Positions 15,655 to 23,574 of a DNA stretch of 64,000 nucleotides are shown here, in pieces. Source of the stretch: an endosymbiont of Bathymodiolus septemdierum str. Myojin knoll (GTDB lineage Bacteria > Pseudomonadota > Gammaproteobacteria > PS1 > Pseudothioglobaceae); NCBI RefSeq assembly GCF_001547755.1, contig NZ_AP013042.1:434001-498000 (forward strand), read 5' to 3'. The translations under genes and the position numbers were made by a program. The notes beneath the pieces are model-generated. The model ran no database searches. It worked only from the letters and a program-made list of their open reading frames with translations, and was not told the DNA's origin. Every line of letters starts with the position of its first letter. Within the stretch, counting starts at the first letter, position 1.

Positions 15655-17034
15655 ATGCAAGACAGTGAATTACTTGAAAAAATAGCGCAAGTACTTAAAC
15701 GCGAAAATCTAAATAATAATCGCTTAATTAACCACCAATCGGTGGTCGAATTAACTGAAATATTAGACTTAGACAAACAATCAACCCAAGATTGGGCGCA
15801 ATTGTTTGTTTGGGTGCAGCAATATTTGGATTATTCTCCCGACACCAGTCATATCGGATTTGCTAACCGTATGTGGTCAGGTGCTAATATGCCTTCAGTT
15901 TTAGGTGAAATTATTGCCGCGTTTAGCAATACTTCTGCCTGCACCTTTGAATCTGCACCTGTTGCCACCTTGATGGAGACTTATATGCTTAAGCAAATGC
16001 TTGAGATTGTAGGTTTTAAAAATGGCGAAGGGCAAATGACGACCGGATCAAGCAATGCCAATATGATTGCAATGATGGTGGCGCGTAATCAGACCTTAAA
16101 CTCAGTAAAAACACAAGGGTTATTTACTCAAAAACCTTTGTTTGCTTTTGTCAGTGAAGACGCGCACTATTCGCTAGACAAGGCGGCGAATATTTTAGGC
16201 ATTGGTACTGAGCACTTGATTAAAGTACCAACAAATAAAAATGCAAAAATGGATGTTTTGGCACTTGATAAAGCCATTCAAAAAGTTCAGAAAAATGGCG
16301 GCATTGCATTTTTTGTTTGTGCTACTTTGGGAACGACAGTGCGAGGGGCTTATGACGATATTGAAGCGTTGTTAAAACTGAAAAATAAACACCATTTTTG
16401 GCTACATGGTGATGGCGCCTGGGGCGGGGCAGCAATAATGAGCTCAGCATTAAAAACTAAATTTTTAAGCGGCATTGAACAGTTGGATTCGTTCACGATG
16501 GATTTTCATAAGATGCTTGGCAGTAGTCTAATGTGTAATTTTTTATTATTAAATCATCAAAATTTATTATCTTGTACTTGTGCAGATGGGGATAATAGTT
16601 ATATTTTTAGAGACAATGCAGTTGATTTGGGTGCCAGTTCACTGCAATGTGGTCGTCGTGTGGACAGTTTGAAATGGTTTTTAGATTGGAAATTCTACAA
16701 TAAGCAAGGATTTTCTGACAGAGTTGAGAGTTATTATCAATTGGCAAAATTTGCAGAGGACTTTATTGATAGAAGTGGTGAGTTAGAAACGGTGGAAAGA
16801 CGCAATTCATTTAATGTGTGTTTTCGTTTTAAAGCACAAAATTCCAACGCTTTTAATCAAAACTTACGCCATCAATTGTTAATAGAAGAGCAGGCGCTAT
16901 TTGCACTTGCTTATATAGGAGATAAACTGGTATTTAGATTGTTAATTAGCAATAATAATATTGATAAAGTGAAACTAACAGCATTGTTAAATCGTTTAAT
17001 TAAAGTAGGGAAGGTACTAGAAAAAAATGCTTAA
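15655..17034 (+). CDS. PLP-dependent decarboxylase resembling cysteine sulfinate/glutamate decarboxylase
   Basis: 459-residue group II decarboxylase. The PLP lysine is K286 in DFHKMLGS. HGDGAWGG at 251-258 holds the Asp that binds the pyridine nitrogen. LQCGRRVDSLKWFLDW at about 330-345, followed later by SFNVCFRF, closely matches the animal CSAD/GAD subgroup. With the downstream cysteine-dioxygenase-like gene (8-bp overlap), the natural substrate is probably cysteine sulfinate, giving hypotaurine. Glutamate or aspartate cannot be excluded from sequence. The enzyme is cytosolic. Confidence 0.85.
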   Translation: MQDSELLEKIAQVLKRENLNNNRLINHQSVVELTEILDLDKQSTQDWAQLFVWVQQYLDYSPDTSHIGFANRMWSGANMPSVLGEIIAAFSNTSACTFESAPVATLMETYMLKQMLEIVGFKNGEGQMTTGSSNANMIAMMVARNQTLNSVKTQGLFTQKPLFAFVSEDAHYSLDKAANILGIGTEHLIKVPTNKNAKMDVLALDKAIQKVQKNGGIAFFVCATLGTTVRGAYDDIEALLKLKNKHHFWLHGDGAWGGAAIMSSALKTKFLSGIEQLDSFTMDFHKMLGSSLMCNFLLLNHQNLLSCTCADGDNSYIFRDNAVDLGASSLQCGRRVDSLKWFLDWKFYNKQGFSDRVESYYQLAKFAEDFIDRSGELETVERRNSFNVCFRFKAQNSNAFNQNLRHQLLIEEQALFALAYIGDKLVFRLLISNNNIDKVKLTALLNRLIKVGKVLEKNA

Positions 17035-17515
17035 AAAAATTAAAAATTACGATTATGTGCATACAACGGATTTTGACTTTAAAGCCTTATGTAAATTATT
17101 AAGTCAAGAAAATTACGATTTGGCAGTTGAGAAAATCAAGGCTTTAGCAAAAGAAATACAGGTAAAAAATCTAGCGCTTGATAAAAGCAGTTACACGAGG
17201 AATGTTATTATTCATAATAACGATTGTTGGCTAGGGTTATTGCATTGGGATAAAGGTGCAACAACACGCATTCATGGTCATCCAGAGCAAGCTTTTTTGT
17301 ATGTGGTCGAAGGTGAATTGCGTTGTAAAAATTTTGATAAAAATCCATTAACCGAGCTTAAATCTAAAGGTTTAAGTGGTGGGGAATATCTTTATAGTAA
17401 GGGCGTAAAAGGCAAATTGGATAATTGTATTCATCAAATTAACGCAAAACAAAAAAGTATAAGTTTGCATTATTACTCAGACAACCCAATTAAAGGAGAA
17501 GTGTTTGACATTTAG
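17027..17515 (+). CDS. Cysteine-dioxygenase-like cupin (thiol dioxygenase)
   Basis: 162-residue single-domain cupin of the cysteine dioxygenase family. The non-haem iron ligands are H83 and H85 in TRIHGHPEQAF and H136 in NCIHQI. R59 in YTRNVII is where the family binds the substrate carboxylate, and SLHYYS near 146-151 matches the conserved C-terminal motif. The cysteine of the Cys-Tyr cofactor found in animal enzymes is not evident at its usual place, as in many bacterial forms. It would oxidise cysteine to cysteine sulfinate for the decarboxylase whose gene it overlaps. 3-mercaptopropionate is an alternative substrate. Confidence 0.82.
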   Translation: MLKKIKNYDYVHTTDFDFKALCKLLSQENYDLAVEKIKALAKEIQVKNLALDKSSYTRNVIIHNNDCWLGLLHWDKGATTRIHGHPEQAFLYVVEGELRCKNFDKNPLTELKSKGLSGGEYLYSKGVKGKLDNCIHQINAKQKSISLHYYSDNPIKGEVFDI

Positions 17516-18311
17516 GTTAATTTTCCACTATATTATTTGGTCAATCCGCTTAGGTATTCCTGCTTGGTATTATTTTCAAATTAACGCTGAGTGGTACAAC
17601 AAGAAAAAAGGATTTTATTCCAAAATTGATATGGATGCTCGTATTCCAAAAAAATGGCGTTTGGAGCAATATTATTTTGATAAAAATAATCCGCCTAGTG
17701 CGTTCCCCGTGTTTCTCAAACCTGAGTGGGGACAAAATTCTAATGGCATTATTAGAATTGATAATGAGCAAGAATTTTTAAATTTCAATCCAGCGAGTAG
17801 TAAAATCCCTTATATTTTGCAATATGCGGCACACGAAAAAAAAGAATATGAGGTTTTCTATATTCTCGATGCAGAAGACAAAACCCGTTTAAGTACGCTG
17901 AATATTGCTCAGTCAATTAACGGCTCAGATGAGCGTTACCCTGTTAATGGTATTAACAATAAAAATACGCTTTATCAAGATATTACCCAAGAATTTAGCG
18001 TAAAAGAATTGGATATTTTGCATGTGTATCTGCGAGAGTTGCCGTCTTTTCGTATTGCCAGAGTGGGACTTAGGGCAAACTCTAAAGAGGATTTACTTTT
18101 GGGCTTGTTTCATATTATTGAAATTAATTTATTTGCCCCATTTCCTATTCATTTATTGGATAATAGCGTTGCAAAAAAAACCAAATATAAATTTATTAAA
18201 GACAATATGAAGCACTTAGTCAAGGTCAGTAATACCACGCCTAAAGAGCACTTTAATCGTTTTGTTTTCTTTAAAAAAATTATCAAACATTACCAATCAA
18301 AATCCGAATAA
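17505..18311 (+). CDS. ATP-grasp-type protein, putative ligase
   Basis: 268 residues; start TTG at 17505 is supported by AAAGGAGAAG 7 bp upstream and overlaps the cupin gene by 11 bp. It begins with a hydrophobic stretch (LIFHYIIWSIRLGIPAWYY). Then come ATP-grasp features: VFLKPEWGQNSNGI (lysine plus flexible glycine loop), an ILQYAAHEKKEYEVFYI strand pair and a late HIIEINLFAPFP with the metal-binding Glu/Asn. It is shorter than a full D-Ala-D-Ala-ligase-like enzyme. The likely role is forming an amide bond to a small amine or amino acid (inference). Confidence 0.65.
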   Translation: MTFRLIFHYIIWSIRLGIPAWYYFQINAEWYNKKKGFYSKIDMDARIPKKWRLEQYYFDKNNPPSAFPVFLKPEWGQNSNGIIRIDNEQEFLNFNPASSKIPYILQYAAHEKKEYEVFYILDAEDKTRLSTLNIAQSINGSDERYPVNGINNKNTLYQDITQEFSVKELDILHVYLRELPSFRIARVGLRANSKEDLLLGLFHIIEINLFAPFPIHLLDNSVAKKTKYKFIKDNMKHLVKVSNTTPKEHFNRFVFFKKIIKHYQSKSE

Positions 18312-18313
18312 CA

Positions 18314-19213
18314 ATGCGATTATTACATCAGTTTTTATCGCGTTTTTTTCTATCAGGTTGTAGTGATTATAATCCACTCAAAGTCCGTCGTGCCTGCCGC
18401 TCAAAAGCACAGGCCAGGTTGGCATTTGCAGAAAATACATTGCCTTATGCGCAAGGTAGGACTTTTATTAATCCGTATTCGGCCTTTAAATTTTCTCAGC
18501 AACACGGTTTTCCTCTGGTTATTAAACCCAATGTTGGAGGCTTTTCTCGAGGTGCGTACTTCCCTATTGAAAATAAAACACAGTTATTGGCAGCGAGTAT
18601 CGGTGTTAAAAAATGGTGGCCAAATAGCATCATAGAAGAATATTTACTAGGTAAAAATTACCGTGTGGTAGTAACAAAATTTGGTATTATGTCGGTGCTT
18701 AGGCGTTACCCACCGTTTGTGCTTGGTGATGGAGTTCAGTCTATTAGGGCATTGATTGATGCGGAAAATACCACAAGACAAAAAATGAAATTAGCACCCG
18801 TTACTCAAGAAATCCCTAAAAATTTAGCCATTAAAAAACATTTAAAAGGGCAGGGGATGAATTTTTCCACAATCCCCAAAGTCAATCAAAAGGTTTATCT
18901 TCATCATAAAATTTCGCTTAAATTAGGCTCAAGTATTGAAGTCATTGACAAAGTCAAACTGACCGACAATAACAAGCAAGATTTAATTAAAATATTGAAT
19001 TTCTTTGATGCCAATATTTTAGGTATTGATGTTATTTGCAAACAAGGTATTGAAGTTGATTTTAATGCGCAACAGTGTATTTTTTTAGAGCTTAATTCTC
19101 GTCCATTTTTAAAAATGCACGATAACCCAAGGTATGGCAACAAACCCAAGGATTTAGATGATTTTTATCATAAATTAAACCAATTGGAAGTTATTGACAA
19201 TGAAAAATATTAG
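18314..19213 (+). CDS. ATP-grasp ligase, cyanophycin-synthetase-like
   Basis: 299 residues with the ATP-grasp pattern of cyanophycin synthetase/GshAB C-terminal domains: FPLVIKPNVGGFSRG (ATP lysine and glycine loop), IIEEYLLGKNYRVVV, LGDGVQSIRALIDAEN, and FLELNSRP with the Mg ligands. The segment VNQKVYLHHKISLKLGSS also follows the CphA order. The N- and C-terminal domains of CphA are absent, so it is a stand-alone grasp module. It sits 2 bp after the first ATP-grasp gene. It probably ligates an amino-acid carboxylate to an amine made by the upstream enzymes (inference). Confidence 0.78.
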   Translation: MRLLHQFLSRFFLSGCSDYNPLKVRRACRSKAQARLAFAENTLPYAQGRTFINPYSAFKFSQQHGFPLVIKPNVGGFSRGAYFPIENKTQLLAASIGVKKWWPNSIIEEYLLGKNYRVVVTKFGIMSVLRRYPPFVLGDGVQSIRALIDAENTTRQKMKLAPVTQEIPKNLAIKKHLKGQGMNFSTIPKVNQKVYLHHKISLKLGSSIEVIDKVKLTDNNKQDLIKILNFFDANILGIDVICKQGIEVDFNAQQCIFLELNSRPFLKMHDNPRYGNKPKDLDDFYHKLNQLEVIDNEKY

Positions 19214-19760
19214 CAAAAAAAAATTATTTTACGGTTTTATCGCGCTCAATATTGCTGCGCTAATTTATTTTTATTTTAGTGATTATAAAATTGATCCAAA
19301 AATGCTTAAAACACTTATAAACACCAAGTATTTTCTAGTTTCTTATGTGATTTATATTTTAATTTTGGTTGTCAGGGGATTAACCCTATTGCCAGGTACT
19401 GCTTTTTTACTTGCAGGTATTTATATTTTTTCTTTTACTCAGGTATTTTTTGCCATTCAAATCGCTATCATAGGCTATTGTCTGATTATTTATAACTTTG
19501 CGTATAAGTTAAATTTTAAAGTGCCTCAAAAAATACTGGACTATGAGCAAAAAATAAAAACTAAAGAAGTTCCTATTATTTTTGCCTTGTGTTTTATCCC
19601 AGGCATTTCAATCAATGTGTTGATTTATTTCTTGTCAATTATTGATATTAAACTTAAAAATATCTTAATTGGTATTATTGCCGGCACTTCAATTACTTCA
19701 GCAATTTACATCTCACTCATTACAGGTGTATACGAATCTGCAAATTACGCACTCAATTAA
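19200..19760 (+). CDS. TVP38/TMEM64-family (DedA-like) membrane protein
   Basis: About 186 residues with five or six hydrophobic segments. The SNARE-associated-domain signature LPGTAFLLAGIYIFSF lies near residue 65, and FALCFIPGISINVLIYFLS near residue 125. ATG 19200 is preferred over TTG 19194; it overlaps the end of the ATP-grasp gene by 14 bp. The family includes lipid scramblase-like and transport-associated proteins. Here it could handle export of the cluster's product (inference). It ends tail to tail with the YHS gene, overlapping by 8 bp. Confidence 0.75.
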   Translation: MKNISKKKLFYGFIALNIAALIYFYFSDYKIDPKMLKTLINTKYFLVSYVIYILILVVRGLTLLPGTAFLLAGIYIFSFTQVFFAIQIAIIGYCLIIYNFAYKLNFKVPQKILDYEQKIKTKEVPIIFALCFIPGISINVLIYFLSIIDIKLKNILIGIIAGTSITSAIYISLITGVYESANYALN

Positions 19761-20229
19761 GTGTTGTAAACTTATTTTTACCCAGCCAAAAATCATTCGC
19801 TTTACTGATAAAGCCTGGAATGTCTTTAATCCATCGGCTATTAGTCTCTTTATTGTAATTTAAGTAAAGCTTATTATCAACAATTGTCCAGATATTTGGG
19901 TCGCCATACACGCCTTCGCCATCAATACTCATGCGCCAAGCACAATGTCCGCCATATTGTGGCGCATATCGTTGCGGGTCAGTCTTAAATAATGCTAGAT
20001 TTTCTGCATTTTTAAAATGCCAAGTTTTCCCTTGATATTTAAATGAAAACTTAGAATTTCCTTTCGCAGGTTGATTTTCAGTGAAATAATTAACAGCATC
20101 ATAACCCTCAATAGCAAATTCATTACCCTCGCTGCCAACACCCCAAAAAGAATGTTTGGTGTAAACAAAGTCTAGTGACAATGCTTGCAAACTAAAAAGC
20201 GATAACGCTAACAATAGTATTTTTTTCAT
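19753..20229 (-). CDS. Exported YHS-domain protein
   Basis: 158 residues with a cleavable signal peptide (MKKILLLALSLFSLQAL). A YHS domain is recognisable as EGYDAVNYFTENQPAKGNSKF, then GKTWHFKNAENLALFKTDPQRYAPQYGGHCAW. Family members of this type are periplasmic and often lie near metal-stress or redox genes; the conserved Cys and His could bind a metal. It is encoded directly downstream of the anti-sigma factor on the same strand (22-bp gap), so it is probably part of the sigma/anti-sigma transcript. Confidence 0.82.
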   Translation of the reverse strand: MKKILLLALSLFSLQALSLDFVYTKHSFWGVGSEGNEFAIEGYDAVNYFTENQPAKGNSKFSFKYQGKTWHFKNAENLALFKTDPQRYAPQYGGHCAWRMSIDGEGVYGDPNIWTIVDNKLYLNYNKETNSRWIKDIPGFISKANDFWLGKNKFTTLN

Positions 20230-20251
20230 ATATTTTTCCTTTTTTTTATTT

Positions 20252-20860
20252 TTAAATTTCCCACTTATGTTGATAATCTATAATAGCAGGTGCAGAGGGT
20301 AATGGGTTGTTTTTATTTTCAAGTGAAATAATCATTTCTCCGCCATTGAGCATTGCTAAAATTTCTCCATTAATGCTAAAAGATTTTTTACCTGTTTCGG
20401 GCATCAGTCCAATAAGCAATGTTTTACTGCCTTTTTTAACCCATAATGTACAAGCATTTGCTTTATCAGTGTGTTGGTGCGTTGTGGCAGTGATGAATAT
20501 TTGTTGTTTTGACAAGTCAGTGTCAATGTCCCAACCTAAACTCGCATTTGCAGTTTGATTAAGTAAAGTAACACTAAGCAACAGGCTCAAACTGGCAAAA
20601 CCACTTAAGGCATAACGCCAAGATGTTAGCCAAGCCTTAAAGACACCAGTTTTATGAGGTTTTATTTGTCGATTAATATTTTTCCAAATTATTTGCGCAG
20701 ACTCTTTCTCTAGTGGCGCTTGTACATTTAGCCTACTTAAGTGTAATTGCCATTGTTGTAGCGCCCTTTTGAATGCGACAGTCTTTTTAATAGCCTGCTT
20801 TTCTTCTGTACTTAGCAAACCTAATGCGTACTGGAAAGCTAAAAAATTATCATCCATCAT
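20252..20860 (-). CDS. RskA-type anti-sigma factor
   Basis: 202 residues. The cytoplasmic N-terminal part (FQYALGLLSTEEKQAI, typical anti-sigma-K start) is followed by one membrane helix (residues about 70-88, YALSGFASLSLLLSVTLL). The periplasmic C-terminal domain (CTLWVKKGSKTLLIGLMPETGKKSFSI split across the RskA pattern) completes it. Its start overlaps the end of the ECF sigma gene by 11 bp, the standard paired arrangement. It should hold the sigma factor inactive at the membrane until an envelope or metal signal arrives. Confidence 0.86.
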   Translation of the reverse strand: MMDDNFLAFQYALGLLSTEEKQAIKKTVAFKRALQQWQLHLSRLNVQAPLEKESAQIIWKNINRQIKPHKTGVFKAWLTSWRYALSGFASLSLLLSVTLLNQTANASLGWDIDTDLSKQQIFITATTHQHTDKANACTLWVKKGSKTLLIGLMPETGKKSFSINGEILAMLNGGEMIISLENKNNPLPSAPAIIDYQHKWEI

Positions 20861-21311
20861 TTATCTCCATACATTTCTTAAGGGTTGGCATTGCTCTGCG
20901 CACCCATGTTTTAATGGTGCTTAATGGCACTTTGAATGTTTTTGCAATGTTTTCATAGGTTAAGCCTTTAAAATAAGACATTAGTAGAATATTCATAATT
21001 TCTGGTTTAAGCTGCTGTAGGCAGTTATTTAATTGCTGTTTGTTTTGTTGTTGCTCCATTTCATCTAAGAAATGTAATTGCTCATCACTAATAACAGATA
21101 ACTCAAAATCATCTTGAATAGGTAATTCACGCTTGCGTAAATAATCCAGTGCATGATTTCTGGCAATGGTTGACATCCAAGTCATGACACTGGCTTTTTC
21201 ATGTTGATAAGTTTCTATTTTGTGCCAAATTTTCACATACACCTCTTGTAGGCAATCTTCGCTTAATTCTCTTTTCTTTAATATACGAATAATGACACCA
21301 AAAAGTTGCAC
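20850..21311 (-). CDS. ECF-type RNA polymerase sigma factor; true N-terminus behind an A9 tract
   Basis: The open frame gives sigma region 2 (LSEDCLQEVYVKIW, then WMSTIARNHALDYLRKRE) and region 4 (LLMSYFKGLTYENIAKTFKVPLSTIKTWVRR). The only formal start in frame is GTG at 21311, which would remove the first helix of region 2. The frame remains open upstream (YFEQLKKIKGEKTFKKVYEL) but finds no ATG. The ATG at 21402 is one frame off, separated by a run of nine A (21390-21398 on the plus strand). A one-base slip there would give a normal length of about 183 residues. The gene is divergent from bufA, its probable target. Confidence 0.85.
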   Translation of the reverse strand: MQLFGVIIRILKKRELSEDCLQEVYVKIWHKIETYQHEKASVMTWMSTIARNHALDYLRKRELPIQDDFELSVISDEQLHFLDEMEQQQNKQQLNNCLQQLKPEIMNILLMSYFKGLTYENIAKTFKVPLSTIKTWVRRAMPTLKKCMEINDG

Positions 21312-21406
21312 ATTAGAGAGTTCGTAAACTTTTTTAAAAGTTTTCTCACCTTTTATTTTTTTTAATTGCTCAAAATAAATATCAATGGGTTTTTTTTTGC
21401 ATTTTA

Positions 21407-21435
21407 TGAAACTTATTTATATTTTGCAGCGTATA
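21407..21435 (+). promoter_or_regulatory. Possible ECF-sigma promoter for bufA
   Basis: TGAAAC (21407-21412), 17 bp, then CGTATA (21430-21435) resembles the -35 AAC and -10 CGT pattern of ECF promoters. It is placed about 33 bp before the bufA ATG and abuts the divergent sigma gene. The assignment is by eye only. Confidence 0.35.
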
Positions 21436-21468
21436 GTATAGTGTGATTGATTAACCTTATAAAAAATA

Positions 21469-21717
21469 ATGAATAAAATGAAAACACTAACCTTGGCAGG
21501 CCTTACTTTATTAGGCTCTAACTTTGTTGTTATGGATGTTAATGCAGCAGCTAAAGAAAAATGTTATGGTGTTGTTAAAGCGGGTCAAAATGATTGTGCC
21601 ACTAAAACCTCATCATGTGCAGGCTCTTCAAAAACAGACGGACAAACAGATGCTTTTATCGCTATGCCTAAAGGTTTGTGTGAGAAATTGGTAGGCGGCA
21701 GCTTAGTCTCTTCTTAA
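21469..21717 (+). CDS. bufA: BufA1-type bufferin precursor (DUF2282)
   Basis: 82-residue precursor of a ribosomally made, copper-binding peptide (bufferin). A signal peptide ends near NAAA. The short mature part keeps four cysteines, C32, C43, C50 and C71 ([21 protein letters not shown]), matching the DUF2282 family, and the C-terminal [14 protein letters not shown] is the family hallmark. BufB/BufC convert cysteines of such precursors to thiooxazoles. bufB and bufC lie 0.5 kb downstream. It starts at ATG 21469; ATG 21478 is an alternative. Confidence 0.88.
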   Translation: MNKMKTLTLAGLTLLGSNFVVMDVNAAAKEKCYGVVKAGQNDCATKTSSCAGSSKTDGQTDAFIAMPKGLCEKLVGGSLVSS

Positions 21718-21735
21718 ACTTTTTTAGACGCTAAA

Positions 21736-21774
21736 AAATCACAATTGAGTATTTAACTTGGCTGTGATTTTTTT
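21736..21774 (+). terminator. Hairpin with T run after bufA
   Basis: AAAAAATCACA pairs with TGTGATTTTTT across an 18-base loop, followed by T-rich sequence. It probably attenuates transcription between bufA and the enzyme genes, a usual way to make precursor in excess of modifying enzymes. Confidence 0.55.
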
Positions 21775-21780
21775 TATAAA

Positions 21781-22236
21781 ATGATAAAAATAATTAAAAA
21801 CTTTGTATTGGTATTTATTGCCCTAACTTCTTTTAGCGTGATGGCTGAATTTAACGCACTTTCTACTAAGCAAGTGCAAGAAAAAATGAGTCAAGGTGTT
21901 GCCGTGATTGATATTCGTAGGCAAGATGAATACGACAAATATGGGATTATCCCTGGCGCTCATAAACTTACTTTTTTTGACGGTAGGGGTAATCACAATG
22001 CACAAAAATGGTTGGCAGATTTTTCTAGCATTGTCAAAGGAAAAGACACGCCTTTCATTTTGGTTTGTGCGCACGCCAATCGAACCAAGGTTGTTGGAAA
22101 CTTCTTAAGCAACAAGGTTGGCTATAAAAATGTTTTTGAACTTGAAGGCGGTATTATTAATGGTTGGATTGATAAAGATTTGGCAACCACTAAAATTAAA
22201 GCGGGCACATCCAAACCTTGGTACAAACTTTGGTAA
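21781..22236 (+). CDS. Exported rhodanese-like sulfurtransferase
   Basis: 151 residues with a signal peptide (VLVFIALTSFSVMAEF). A single rhodanese domain follows: VAVIDIRRQDEYDKYGIIPGAH and the active-site loop CAHANRT with Cys96. It would transfer or carry sulfane sulfur in the periplasm. It lies between bufA and bufB, and its last codons overlap bufB's likely TTG start, so it is part of the bufferin operon. A thiol-handling enzyme here could keep bufferin cysteines or copper-thiol chemistry in order (inference). Confidence 0.85.
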   Translation: MIKIIKNFVLVFIALTSFSVMAEFNALSTKQVQEKMSQGVAVIDIRRQDEYDKYGIIPGAHKLTFFDGRGNHNAQKWLADFSSIVKGKDTPFILVCAHANRTKVVGNFLSNKVGYKNVFELEGGIINGWIDKDLATTKIKAGTSKPWYKLW

Positions 22237-23045
22237 TTAAAAATGTTGGCATTGGGCTTCGCCATCAACATTTGCAACAAGTGATTGATGAGCAGCCAGA
22301 TATCGATTGGTTTGAAGTACATAGTGAAAATTTCTTTTATGACAATCTTGCGACTTATCAGTTGGAACAAATTGCCGATAAATATCCATTAAGTTTTCAT
22401 GGTGTCGGACTTTCCTTGGGTTCGGCAGATACACTAAATCAACAACATTTGCAAAATCTTAAAAATGCTATTGAGCGTTTTAAACCGGATTTAATCTCTG
22501 ATCATCTTAGCTGGTCAAGTATTGATGGTCATTATCTAAACGACTTATTGCCTATGCCTTATAGCAAAGAGTCTCTACAGCACTTTGCTGATAAAATTAA
22601 ACAAACGCAGGATTTTTTGGGCAGGCAGATTCTGATTGAAAATCCATCCTCTTATCTACAATTTAAACATTCAAGCATTAGTGAGTGGGATTTTTTTGCG
22701 GCTCTGCCAGACTTGTCTGGTTGTGCCTTGCTATTAGATGTTAATAATATTTATGTGAGTTGTGTTAATCACAAGTATCAGCCTCAGGATTATTTAAATG
22801 CTATCAATGCTGATGATGTGGCAGAAATTCACTTGGCAGGGCATACTAAAAAAGTACTTGAAAATGGCACAATTTTGATTGACGATCATTCTAAAAAAAT
22901 CTCAAACGAGGTATGGTTACTCTATCGTAAAACTTTAGAAAAAATCGGAAATAAACCTACTTTGATTGAATGGGATAGCAATATTCCAAAATTATCTGTC
23001 TTGTTAAGTGAAGCAAATAAAGCACAAAGGTATTTAGATGCTTAA
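22230..23045 (+). CDS. bufB: BufB, DUF692 multinuclear iron oxygenase
   Basis: About 271 residues; TIM-barrel DUF692 enzyme (MbnB relative) that, with BufC, oxidises cysteines of the bufferin precursor using a multi-iron centre. The metal ligands can be traced: VHSENFF, SFHGVGLSLG, SDHLSW, IENPSSYL, LLDVNNIYVS, HLAGH, DDHS and LIEWD. There is no ATG near the conserved N-terminus (KNVGIGLRHQH). TTG at 22230 or 22218 is the start, overlapping the rhodanese gene. It overlaps bufC by 8 bp. Confidence 0.9.
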   Translation: MVIKNVGIGLRHQHLQQVIDEQPDIDWFEVHSENFFYDNLATYQLEQIADKYPLSFHGVGLSLGSADTLNQQHLQNLKNAIERFKPDLISDHLSWSSIDGHYLNDLLPMPYSKESLQHFADKIKQTQDFLGRQILIENPSSYLQFKHSSISEWDFFAALPDLSGCALLLDVNNIYVSCVNHKYQPQDYLNAINADDVAEIHLAGHTKKVLENGTILIDDHSKKISNEVWLLYRKTLEKIGNKPTLIEWDSNIPKLSVLLSEANKAQRYLDA

Positions 23046-23574
23046 AAAATTACAACAACAGTTTTATCAAGATGTGCTTATTCCAAATGGGGCTAAGAAC
23101 TATTTAAATGAGGGTAATTTTAATGGCAGTCATTTGATGCAAATCTACCATAATCAATATTTTTTGAGTCTAACCGAAGCCTTAGGAAAAACTTATAGTT
23201 GCGTTAAACGCTTGGTGGGCGAGGATTTTTTTAATCAAATTGCCAAAGAATTTATTTTAGTTAATCCTTCAAAAACAGGTAATATTATTGATTATGGTGA
23301 TAATTTTGCAGATTTTATTCAATCAAGCCCACAGTGCAAAACTGTGCCATATTTAGCAGATGTTGCTAAATTTGAAAGATGCTATGATCGTTGTTATTTC
23401 CTGGGTATTGTATTTTTTATGCATTCAGTGTACCCTATCACTAAGATTTGGCAACTCAATGAAAACAGTGAGCAACTTGATTTGAATAGCGGGGAAGAAT
23501 ATTTGAAGATTTATCGTCAAGACGGTGAAGTTTTGGTGGAAGAAGTAACACAACAACAATACAAGGAGAAGTAA
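23038..23574 (+). CDS. bufC: BufC, DUF2063 partner protein (short form)
   Basis: 178-residue partner of BufB that presents the precursor peptide. The DUF2063 N-terminal domain is clear (LQQQFYQDVLIPNG, then YHNQYFLSLTEALGKTYSCVKRLVGEDFF). The C-terminal winged part (YPITKIWQL, YLKIYRQDGEVLVEEV) is also clear. Between them the linker is very short, joining VAKFERCYDR directly to a hydrophobic stretch, so the protein is about 70 residues shorter than usual. It overlaps bufB by 8 bp and doxX by 1 bp. Confidence 0.82.
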   Translation: MLKKLQQQFYQDVLIPNGAKNYLNEGNFNGSHLMQIYHNQYFLSLTEALGKTYSCVKRLVGEDFFNQIAKEFILVNPSKTGNIIDYGDNFADFIQSSPQCKTVPYLADVAKFERCYDRCYFLGIVFFMHSVYPITKIWQLNENSEQLDLNSGEEYLKIYRQDGEVLVEEVTQQQYKEK

